Under the pieces are notes generated by a model, which worked only from the letters and a program-made list of their open reading frames with translations, ran no database searches and was not told the origin of the DNA. This document shows, in pieces, positions 43,746 to 51,173 of a stretch of DNA of 64,000 nt; the first letter of the stretch is position 1, and each line of letters starts with the position of its first letter. A program made the translations under genes and the position numbers. Source of the DNA: Streptomyces specialis (GTDB lineage: Bacteria > Actinomycetota > Actinomycetes > Streptomycetales > Streptomycetaceae); NCBI RefSeq assembly GCF_001493375.1, contig NZ_LN929897.1, positions 456,754 through 520,753 on the forward strand, written 5' to 3'.

Positions 43746-44228
43746 GTGAAAGATCCGGTGGACGAGCTGATCGAGGCATGGCAGGCCGAGTTGCCGGATG
43801 TGCTGGGCCCGGCCGCCGAGTTGATCAAGCGCGTGACCGTGCTGGCGGGTGAGCTGTCCGCCGCCACCCGGAGCGTGCTGCCGGAGTACGGGCTCACCCC
43901 CGCCGAGTTCGACGTGCTGGTGGCGCTGCGCCGCTGCGGAACGCCCTACCGGCTGCGGCCGAATGAGCTGAGCAGCGCGCTGCTGCTCTCCACCGGCGGC
44001 ACCAGCAACATCGTCAACCGCCTGACCGGGCGCGGCCTCGTCCAGCGGGAGGACGACCCGGCCGACGGCCGGGGCACCCTGATCCGCCTCACCGCCGAGG
44101 GCAGGCGGCTGGCCGAGGCCGCCGTGCGGGCCACCTCGGCCGCGCACGAGAGGCTCTTCGCCGACCTGCCGCCCGGTGTGGTGCGCGCGGCGACCGAGGC
44201 CCTACGGGACGTCTCCCTGCCCAGGTGA
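43746..44228 (+). CDS. MarR-family transcriptional regulator
   Basis: 160 residues: long N-terminal dimerisation helix, winged helix with LTPAEFDVLVALRRCG, LRPNELSSALLLSTGGTSNI, VNRLTGRGLVQREDDPADGR (the wing with D-x-R) and C-terminal helix. GTG at 43746 gives standard MarR length and follows a promoter and inverted repeat; an upstream in-frame ATG at 43677 would run through that promoter. 27-base convergent overlap with the GntR gene. Confidence 0.85.
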   Translation: MKDPVDELIEAWQAELPDVLGPAAELIKRVTVLAGELSAATRSVLPEYGLTPAEFDVLVALRRCGTPYRLRPNELSSALLLSTGGTSNIVNRLTGRGLVQREDDPADGRGTLIRLTAEGRRLAEAAVRATSAAHERLFADLPPGVVRAATEALRDVSLPR

Positions 44229-45017
44229 CGACGGACCGAAGTCGTAGCGCAGCTCGTACAGATGGCCCGCCTTGGCCAGGATCGACGCCTCGATCGCGAT
44301 GTCGTCGTCGCTGTGGACCACGCGCAGCGTCCGCAGCACCGGCAGATCGCCCGGCAGCCGCAGCAGCGTGTACTGCTCCTGCGTCGGGATGCGGGCCGAG
44401 ACCCGGTCCACGCTCAGCCGAGGGGGATATCCCAGCTTCGCCAGGAGCGTCGGGGTGCCGCCCCTTATCCTGCGGTGCTCCATCAGGGCGGTGCCCCGCA
44501 CGATGCCCAACGGGTAGTAGGACTTGACCAGTTCGACCGGCTCGTCGTCCAGCAGCAGCACCTGGCTGCGCAGCAGCGCCCGTTCGCCGGGCGCGAGCCG
44601 GAGCGCGGCGGCGGCGTCCGCGGGCGGCGTCGTCTCGCCCACCTCCAGCAACTCGCCCCGCGCGCGCAGGCCCAGCCGCTCGGCCTCGGCCAGCCAGCGG
44701 TACGGCTCCCCGGCCGCCGCCGGGGCCATGTACGCGGCGGGCCGCACGGTGCGCTGCCGGTGCTCGCGCACGGTGACGCCCGCGCCCGCGCGGCCGACGA
44801 CCAGGCGTTCCTCCTTCAGCAGCGCGACGGCCTTCTGCACGGTCGCGTTGGAGGCGCCGAACCGGCTGGTGAGCTGGGCCGTGGACGGCAGGTTGGCGCC
44901 CGGCGCCAGGTCCCCGCTCATGATCTCGTCGCGCAGATCGGCGGCGATGCGCTCGTGCAGCGAGCGGGGGTCCGCGGCATCCGCCTCGATGGGGGGAGTG
45001 GTTCTGGGCAAGATCAT
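44202..45017 (-). CDS. GntR-family regulator with UTRA domain
   Basis: 271 residues: winged helix at about 20-85 (SLHERIAADLRDEIMSGDLA, LTSRFGASNATVQKAVALLK) and UTRA domain at about 105-265. The ATG overlaps the stop of an upstream UTRA-only gene (ATGA), so the two proteins are made together and could form a mixed complex. Likely target is their own divergent promoter region. Confidence 0.88.
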   Translation of the reverse strand: MILPRTTPPIEADAADPRSLHERIAADLRDEIMSGDLAPGANLPSTAQLTSRFGASNATVQKAVALLKEERLVVGRAGAGVTVREHRQRTVRPAAYMAPAAAGEPYRWLAEAERLGLRARGELLEVGETTPPADAAAALRLAPGERALLRSQVLLLDDEPVELVKSYYPLGIVRGTALMEHRRIRGGTPTLLAKLGYPPRLSVDRVSARIPTQEQYTLLRLPGDLPVLRTLRVVHSDDDIAIEASILAKAGHLYELRYDFGPSSPGQGDVP

Positions 45018-45556
45018 CCAATCCGGAGTTCGTAACGAAGCCGCTGGCGCCCCGCCGGCATGGTCATCTTGTCGACCTGGATCGGGCGTCCCGCGCCGTC
45101 CAGCGTGACCCGCGTCAGCCGTAACACCGGCTCGTCCGGGCCCGTGCGCAACAGCCCGCGCTCCTCCGCGTCCGGCATTCCGGCCGTGACGTCCTCGCGC
45201 GCCAGCGCGCCCGCGTGGCCGAGTTCGGCCAGGAGCGTCACGGCGCCGCCGGGGATCTTCGCCGTGCCGGCCAGACGGGTGCCGGACGCGATGTGCGCGG
45301 GATAGTACGTGTCCGTCAACTCGCAGGGCCGGTCGTCCAGATACATGATCCTCCGGCGCACGACGACCACCTGTCCCCTGGTGGTGCCCAGCAGTTCGGC
45401 GACGTCCGCCGGTGCCGGAACCTCCCCGGCGTGGACGATCCGCTGCCGGCCGCGCCGCCCGCGCGCCGCTGTTTCCTCGCTCCACGCGTCACTTCGGCCC
45501 CCCTCCCGGGGAGTCAGGTACGGCGCGGAGGTGCTGACCCAATCACTGCTGCTCAC
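45014..45556 (-). CDS. UTRA-domain protein lacking a DNA-binding domain
   Basis: 180 residues. A 40-residue polar N-terminus replaces the winged helix. The rest is a UTRA fold: RRRIMYLDDRPCELTDTYYP, AHIASGTRLAGTAKIPGGAV, ARGEDVTAG-like ALAREDVTAGMPDAEERGLL, and LRLTRVTLDGAGRPIQVDKM. The homology to the C-terminal part of the next gene suggests duplication followed by loss of the HTH. It may sense ligand and modulate its partner. Confidence 0.82.
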   Translation of the reverse strand: MSSSDWVSTSAPYLTPREGGRSDAWSEETAARGRRGRQRIVHAGEVPAPADVAELLGTTRGQVVVVRRRIMYLDDRPCELTDTYYPAHIASGTRLAGTAKIPGGAVTLLAELGHAGALAREDVTAGMPDAEERGLLRTGPDEPVLRLTRVTLDGAGRPIQVDKMTMPAGRQRLRYELRIG

Positions 45557-45604
45557 GGCGTCCTCCCGCTCGGCATGCGCGCCGGTGCGTCCCTGCCGTC
45601 ATAC

Positions 45605-45676
45605 ACCGTAGGCGACCCGCTCTTCGTATCAACTACGCCATCCGCCCTTGTTGCCTTTCGCGAAGAGCGGTACGGT
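45605..45676. promoter_or_regulatory. Divergent promoters sharing a CGAAGAGCGG box in each spacer
   Basis: Minus promoter: TTGATA (45632-45627), 16 bases, TACGGT (45610-45605). Plus promoter: TTGTTG (45648-45653), 17 bases, TACGGT (45671-45676). The 10-base box CGAAGAGCGG occurs inside both spacers in opposite orientation (45617-45626 and 45661-45670), as expected for one repressor on two promoters. Confidence 0.65.
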
Positions 45677-45718
45677 TTCTACGCGGGTAACACCCTTTCG
45701 TCAAGGCGGTGATGCACC

Positions 45719-46654
45719 GTGTTTCTGTCACGGGCCCGATCACGGCGACGTGAGTTCCCCAGAGACCTCACGTCCGTTCGCGCCGCGCGGGACTTCACGT
45801 CGGCCACCCTCGCCGAGTGGGGGCTCGCCGACCGGGACGACGACGCCAGGCTGTGCGTGTCCGAGCTGGCGACGAACGCGCTGCTCCACGGCGACCCCAC
45901 CGGGCGGGAGTTCAGCGTGCGGCTGGAGGCGGACACCGACTGGCTGAGAATCGCGGTGCGCGACACCGGCGCGGGCCGGCCCGCGCCCCGGGCGTTCGGG
46001 CCGGACGGGGACGGCGGGCGCGGCCTGGCGCTCATAGCCGAGCTGGCCGACGCGTACGGCTTCACGGAGCACACCGTCGGCAAGACCGTCTGGCTCGCCT
46101 TCAAGGTCGGCGCCCCTCGCGGCGCTGCGGGAGTGTGCGAGGCTGAGCCCGTGAGCGAACCGATGGGTGAACCCGCGTGGGAGCGGCGGCTGTCGGACGC
46201 CTGGGCGTCGGCCGAGCGGTCCGGTGCCGAGGAGTTCGTGGCGACGGTCGAGAAGCTCGTCGCCGAGCTGCCGCCCGGCAGCGCGATCGGCCTCTTCGAA
46301 CGCGCCGCGGCGCTGGACGCGACGGGCCGGGGAGGGCTCGCCGCGCCGCTGTTCCGGCAGGCGCTGGACCTCGGTCTCACCGGTGAGCGGCGGCGGCGCG
46401 CGGTGATCGCGCTGGCCGGGACGCTGCGCGACGCGGGCCGGGCGGCGGAGAGCGTCGAGCTGCTGACCGAGGAGCTGGCCGCCGGGTCCGACGAACTGGA
46501 CGACGTCGTACGGGCGTTCCTCGCCCTCGCGCTGCTGGAGGCCGACCGGGGGCGGGAGGCCGTGTCGGTGGCGCTCGGCGCGCTCGCGCCGCACCTGCCG
46601 CTCTACCAGCGGTCGTTGGGGAACTACGCGCGGCTGCTGTCGCCCGGGTCCTGA
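45719..46654 (+). CDS. Histidine-kinase-like ATPase fused to a tetratricopeptide domain
   Basis: 311 residues. The first 130 are an RsbW/SpoIIAB-type ATPase: N-box LCVSELATNALLHGDPTGRE and G-box RDTGAGRPAPR to GDGGRGLALIAELAD. After a 20-residue linker a TPR-like domain follows (WERRLSDAWASAERSGAEEF, FERAAALDATGRGGLAAPLF, AFLALALLEADRGREAVSVA, LPLYQRSLGNYARLL). The two parts are normally separate proteins in actinomycetes; here one frame covers both. Internal GTG 46151 could start a separate TPR protein. GTG 45719 is the start. Confidence 0.75.
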   Translation: MFLSRARSRRREFPRDLTSVRAARDFTSATLAEWGLADRDDDARLCVSELATNALLHGDPTGREFSVRLEADTDWLRIAVRDTGAGRPAPRAFGPDGDGGRGLALIAELADAYGFTEHTVGKTVWLAFKVGAPRGAAGVCEAEPVSEPMGEPAWERRLSDAWASAERSGAEEFVATVEKLVAELPPGSAIGLFERAAALDATGRGGLAAPLFRQALDLGLTGERRRRAVIALAGTLRDAGRAAESVELLTEELAAGSDELDDVVRAFLALALLEADRGREAVSVALGALAPHLPLYQRSLGNYARLLSPGS

Positions 46655-48006
46655 CCCGCGCCGCGGACCCCGGCCTCGTCCGTGTCGCTCACCGCCGAGT
46701 CCTCGTCCGTGGCGTCCGCCGTCGTGTCCTGCCGCGCCCGGCCGCGCAGTGTCAGCATCAGGGTCGCCAGCAGCGCCGAGAGGACCGAGCCGGACAGCAC
46801 CGCGACCTTGGCGTGCTCCTCCAGGTGCGGCGCCCCGGCGAAGGCCAGCTCGGCGATCAGCAGCGAGACGGTGAAGCCGATCCCGGCGAGCATCGCGACC
46901 CCCGCGACGTCCGCCCAGGCCAGCGACGGGCTGAGCCGGGCCCGGGTGAACCGCGCGGTGAGCCAGGTGACGCCGAAGACGCCGACGACCTTCCCGACGA
47001 CCAGCCCCAGCGTGATGCCGAGCGCCTCCGGCTCCCGGACCAGGGCGCCGAACGTGCCGCCCGACACCTGCACCCCGGCCGCGAACAGGGCGAACAACGG
47101 GACCGCGACCCCGGCGGAGAACGGGTGCACGAGGTGCTCGACCCGCTCGGCCGGGGACTCCTTCTCCAGCGGCCCGGGCGTGGTCCGCAGCAGCATGCCC
47201 AGCACCACGCCCGCGATGGTCGCGTGCACCCCGCTGTGGTACATCAGGACCCAGGTCGCCACGGCGACCGGCACGTAGACGTACCAGCCGCGCACGTTCA
47301 GCCGCAGCAGCAGCGCGAAGAGCGCGAAACCGGCCACGGCGCCCAGCAGCGCCCACAGGTCGAGGGTCGCGGTGAAGAACACGGCGATCACGACGATGGC
47401 GATCAGGTCGTCCACGATGGCGAGCGTGAGCAGGAACGTGCGCAGCGCCGAGGGCAGCCGGCGGCCCGCGACGGCGAGCACGCCGAGCGCGAAGGCGATG
47501 TCCGTGGCCATCGGCACCGCCCAGCCGCCCAGGTCGCCGCCGCCGGCGCCCGCGACCGCCACATAGACCAGCGCGGGCACGATCATGCCGCCCACGGCCG
47601 CGACGACCGGCAGCGCGGCGGCGGCCGGGCGGCGCAGCTCGCCGATGACCAGCTCCCGTTTCAGCTCGATGCCCGCGATGAAGAAGAAGACGGCGAGCAG
47701 CCCGTCCGAGGCCCAGTGGCCGACCGACAGGTCCAGACCGAGGGCGGGGATGCCCAGATGGTGATCGCGCAGGTCGAAGTAGGTGTCGCCGAGCGGGGAG
47801 TTCGCCAGCAGCAGCGCCAGCGTCGCCGCCGCCAGCAGCATCAGCCCGCCCGTGGTCTCCAGCCGCAGGAACGCCGCCAGCGACCGGCGGCTCCGCTCCG
47901 CCTCGGCCCGCGGGTCGCGGCGGAGCCGGCTGAGGAACGGGTACGGCGGGGACGACGGCGACTGCGGGGTCTGCCCGGGCTGGGGGCGGCGGCGTGGCGA
48001 CGTCAT
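46624..48006 (-). CDS. nhaA: Na+/H+ antiporter NhaA
   Basis: 460 residues, 12 TM. The ion-binding Asp pair is in LTLAIVDDLIAIVVIAVFFT, with upstream ATDIAFALGVLAVAGRRLP and PAGELKRE-like FFIAGIELKRELVIGELR. The C-terminal half has LAGIGFTVSLLIAELAFAG. N- and C-terminal polar tails (about 45 and 35 residues) are actinobacterial extras. ATG at 48006. Convergent overlap of 31 bases with the ATPase-TPR gene. Confidence 0.95.
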   Translation of the reverse strand: MTSPRRRPQPGQTPQSPSSPPYPFLSRLRRDPRAEAERSRRSLAAFLRLETTGGLMLLAAATLALLLANSPLGDTYFDLRDHHLGIPALGLDLSVGHWASDGLLAVFFFIAGIELKRELVIGELRRPAAAALPVVAAVGGMIVPALVYVAVAGAGGGDLGGWAVPMATDIAFALGVLAVAGRRLPSALRTFLLTLAIVDDLIAIVVIAVFFTATLDLWALLGAVAGFALFALLLRLNVRGWYVYVPVAVATWVLMYHSGVHATIAGVVLGMLLRTTPGPLEKESPAERVEHLVHPFSAGVAVPLFALFAAGVQVSGGTFGALVREPEALGITLGLVVGKVVGVFGVTWLTARFTRARLSPSLAWADVAGVAMLAGIGFTVSLLIAELAFAGAPHLEEHAKVAVLSGSVLSALLATLMLTLRGRARQDTTADATDEDSAVSDTDEAGVRGAGQDPGDSSRA

Positions 48007-48150
48007 GGACGGCGGCCTTTCGTCGGGAACGAGCGGACGGACGGAGGGATCGTGACGCTCCGTTGCCGACCAGACTTCCCGGCGCACCTTCGACGTCGGG
48101 GACAGGAACAGGACGCCGCTTCTCCACCTTACCCCGCGCCGCCGGATCCC

Positions 48151-48876
48151 TCACCCGAGGTTGGTGAAAGCTTCCACGGCCTGCGTCTTTCCGGTGACGA
48201 TGATGACATCGCCCGGCTCGATGACGGTGTCGGCGGTCGCGTGGGTGAACGTCTGGCCGGGCCGTTTGATCCCGACGACGGTCACACCGTGTTTCGACCG
48301 GACCGCGCTCACGCCGAGCGGGGTGCCGGTGGCGACGCCGGGGGCGACCGTCTTGGCGAGGGCGTAGTCCTCGTCGAACTCGATGAAGTCGAGCATCCGG
48401 CCGGTGACGAGGTGCGCGACGCGCTCGCCCATCTCGTACTCGGGCAGCACGACGTGGTGGGTGCCGAGGCGCTCCAGGATCTTGCCGTGCTGGCGGCTGA
48501 TCGCCTTCGCCCAGATGTTGGGCACGCCCTCCTCCAGCAGGTTGGAGGTGACCAGGATGCTGGCCTGGATGTCGGTGCCGATGGCGACGACCGCGGTGGG
48601 GAACTCGTGCACGCCGAGCTGCCGCACCACCTCCACGTCGGTGCAGTCGGCGACCGCGACATGGGTGAGGGCGTCGGCGTGCCGCTGCACGATCCGCTCG
48701 TCCTCGTCCACGCCCAGCACCTCCCAGCCCCGGCGCATCAGTTCCTCGGCGAGGGAGCTGCCGAAGCGGCCCAGGCCGATGACGGCGATCCGCTGGTCGC
48801 CGCCGTCGCGCTGGGCGTAGGTCTGGGCGAGCCGTTTGTCGCGGCGGCGGCGGATCGAGTGCAGGTAGTTGCTCAT
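48151..48876 (-). CDS. ktrA: TrkA/KtrA-type potassium-channel regulatory protein
   Basis: 241 residues: RCK N-domain Rossmann fold RIAVIGLGRFGSSLAEELMR with GxGxxG, acidic end VLGVDEDERIV, then NIWAKAISRQHGKILERLG, and RCK-C domain at the end (FTHATADTVIEPGDVIIVTG). Gates the KtrB channel in response to ATP/ADP. 72 bases downstream of ktrB on the same strand, so one operon. Confidence 0.93.
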   Translation of the reverse strand: MSNYLHSIRRRRDKRLAQTYAQRDGGDQRIAVIGLGRFGSSLAEELMRRGWEVLGVDEDERIVQRHADALTHVAVADCTDVEVVRQLGVHEFPTAVVAIGTDIQASILVTSNLLEEGVPNIWAKAISRQHGKILERLGTHHVVLPEYEMGERVAHLVTGRMLDFIEFDEDYALAKTVAPGVATGTPLGVSAVRSKHGVTVVGIKRPGQTFTHATADTVIEPGDVIIVTGKTQAVEAFTNLG

Positions 48877-48948
48877 CTGCTCATCACTGTCCCGACTTCG
48901 GGGTGTCCCGACTGTGGAGGTGGCCGGCGGGGCTGGTTCGCCCGCCGG

Positions 48949-50322
48949 CTAACCGATGATCGGTCGTTCTTCCGGGTGTTGGTAGCGTCGTGTCCGTTCG
49001 CGCAGGGCGAGGGCGGACACCAGGGTGATCGGTCCGACGCGGCCCATGAACATCAGGGCGACCAGGATCACTTGTGCGGCGGCGGGCAGTTCGTACGTCA
49101 GCCCGGCGGTCAGCCCGACCGTGCCGAACGCCGAGACGGCCTCGAACAGCACGGCGTCGGTGGACGCGTCCACCAGCGTGAGCAGCGCCAGGGTCGCGAC
49201 GATCACCAGGCCGACACCGAGCAGTGCGACCGTCAGCGCCTGCCGCAGCACGTGCGGGGCGAGACGGCGGCGGAACACGCCGGAGTTGGGCTCGCCGCGC
49301 ACCTCGGCCAGGATCGCCGCGCCCAGCACGGCGAACGTGGTGACCTTGATGCCGCCCGCCGTGCCCGCGCTGCCGCCGCCGATGAACATCAGCACCGAAG
49401 TCCCCAGCAGCGTCGCCGGTTCCATGGCCGCGATGTCGGTCGCGTTGAACCCGGCGGTGCGGCTGACCGCGGAGTGGAAGAACGCTCCGAGGAGCTTCTC
49501 GTCCACGCCCAACGGCCCGAGCGTGCCCGGGTTTCCCCACTCCAGGCCGAGCGTGAGCAGGGTGCCCCCGGCCAGCAGCACCGCCGACATCCACAGCGTC
49601 AGCTTCAGGTGCAGCGACCAGCTGCGCCGTCCGGTGGCCCGCCGCCGCGCTCGGTGCCGCAGCAGTTCGATGATCACCGGGAAGCCCAGCCCGCCGAGGA
49701 TGACGGCGAACGACACCGGCAGCAGCACCCACGGATCCTCGGCGTACTGCACGAGGTTGTCCGAACGCAGGCCGAAGCCCGCGTTGTTGAACGCCGCGAC
49801 CGAGTGGAAGACGCCGTGGTAGACGGACCGGCCGAGGGGGTCGTCGTGGCCGAAGTAGAAGCGTGACGCCAGGACCACGGCGGTCACCGACTCCACGACC
49901 ACGGTGATCGCGCCGACGCGCAGCAGGACTTGCCGCACGTCCCCGATGCCGATCCTCGTCTCGGCCTGCGCCTGCAACGTCATGCGCAGCCGCAGCTTGC
50001 CCGCGATCAGCAGCGCCAGCAGCGACGCGAGCGTCATCACCCCGAAGCCGCCGGCCTGCATCATCACCAGGATCACGACCTCGCCGAAGCCGCTCCAGTA
50101 CGTGCCGGTGTCCACGACGGCCAGGCCGGTGACGCAGACCGCCGAGGTCGCGGTGAACAGGGCGGTCAGCAGCGGCGCCGTGGTGCCGTCGGCGGAAGCG
50201 ACGGGGAGGGCGAGCGCGGTGGTGCCGATGGTGACGGTGACGGCGAAGGCGAGGACCACCATCCGGGCCGGGTGGGTGTCGAACACCAGCCGGCGCAGGG
50301 GATTCGAGGGGTGTACCGCCAC
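48949..50322 (-). CDS. ktrB: TrkH/KtrB-type potassium transporter
   Basis: 457 residues with four pore repeats and filter segments TSAVCVTGLAVVDTG, HSVAAFNNAGFGLRSDN, AVSRTAGFNATDIAAM and VSAFGTVGLTAGLTYELP, each with the selectivity Gly. Imports K+ with a Na+ dependence typical of KtrB. GTG start at 50322. Together with ktrA and nhaA it makes an ion-homeostasis block. Confidence 0.94.
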   Translation of the reverse strand: MAVHPSNPLRRLVFDTHPARMVVLAFAVTVTIGTTALALPVASADGTTAPLLTALFTATSAVCVTGLAVVDTGTYWSGFGEVVILVMMQAGGFGVMTLASLLALLIAGKLRLRMTLQAQAETRIGIGDVRQVLLRVGAITVVVESVTAVVLASRFYFGHDDPLGRSVYHGVFHSVAAFNNAGFGLRSDNLVQYAEDPWVLLPVSFAVILGGLGFPVIIELLRHRARRRATGRRSWSLHLKLTLWMSAVLLAGGTLLTLGLEWGNPGTLGPLGVDEKLLGAFFHSAVSRTAGFNATDIAAMEPATLLGTSVLMFIGGGSAGTAGGIKVTTFAVLGAAILAEVRGEPNSGVFRRRLAPHVLRQALTVALLGVGLVIVATLALLTLVDASTDAVLFEAVSAFGTVGLTAGLTYELPAAAQVILVALMFMGRVGPITLVSALALRERTRRYQHPEERPIIG

Positions 50323-50474
50323 GCCGTTCCGTCCTGGGGTTCCGGTGATCCGAGCATCGACAACGGGACACCCTAACGCGCCACCGCCACGCCACCGCGA
50401 GTCTCGCGGGACTACCGGGCCGTGGCGTCCCCGGCGTATAAAGAGGAGCCGGTGTGGACACAGGGGGGCGGACC

Positions 50475-51119
50475 ATGGGGGACTTCTTCTCGACCGCCCT
50501 GCAATTCCCGGCGGTCGTCTTCACGTTCCCGCTCGGCGTGGTCCTCGCGTACTGGCTCTTCGCCCTTCTCTTCGGCGTCGGGACGGATGTCGCGGAGGCC
50601 GCCGCCGGGCCCGGGGCGCCGGGTGGGTTCGCCGGTGCCGTCGCGGTGTTCGGCCTTGGTGGCGTTCCGGCGGCCGTGCCCGTCTCGCTGGTTGTCGCGT
50701 TCGGCTGGTTCACCGCCATGACCGGGACCGAGTTGCTCGACGCCGGATGGCGGCGGGTTCTGGTGCTGCCCGCCGCGCTGTTCGCGGGCTGGGCCGGCGC
50801 CCGGCTGCTCGTGCTGCCGCTGCGCCGCGTGTTCCGGGCCGAACAGGGCATCTACCACGAGGACTTCGTGGGCCGGGTCTGCGTCGTGCGCACCGGCCGG
50901 GTCACGGCCGGGTTCGGCCAGGCCGAGGTCGCGGCGGACGACGGCGGCACGTCGATCATCCAGGTGCGGGCCGAGGGCCCGGAGGCCGCCGAACTCACCT
51001 CGGGACGCCGGGCGTTGATCTTCGGCTACGACGCGGACCGCGAGTTCTTCTGGGTGGCGCCCTACGACCTGGGCGGCTCGGACGAGTTGGGGCCGGAGGA
51101 GAACCGCACACCCGCCTGA
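50475..51119 (+). CDS. YqiJ-like membrane protein with OB-fold domain (DUF1449-like)
   Basis: 214 residues: three TM segments (TFPLGVVLAYWLFALLF, GVPAAVPVSLVVAFGWF and VLPAALFAGWAGARLLV), then a beta-rich soluble domain (FVGRVCVVRTGRVTAGFGQA, SIIQVRAEGPEAAELTSGRR, GYDADREFFWVAPY). Architecture, size and position before a flotillin match E. coli YqiJ (before YqiK). OB-fold partners of flotillins help to place SPFH complexes in the membrane (family knowledge). ATG at 50475; 54 bases before the next gene. Confidence 0.78.
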   Translation: MGDFFSTALQFPAVVFTFPLGVVLAYWLFALLFGVGTDVAEAAAGPGAPGGFAGAVAVFGLGGVPAAVPVSLVVAFGWFTAMTGTELLDAGWRRVLVLPAALFAGWAGARLLVLPLRRVFRAEQGIYHEDFVGRVCVVRTGRVTAGFGQAEVAADDGGTSIIQVRAEGPEAAELTSGRRALIFGYDADREFFWVAPYDLGGSDELGPEENRTPA

Positions 51120-51173
51120 CACGTCCTTCACAGGACGGAACTCGCGGCTTCACGAGGGGGGCCTCACCTCACC

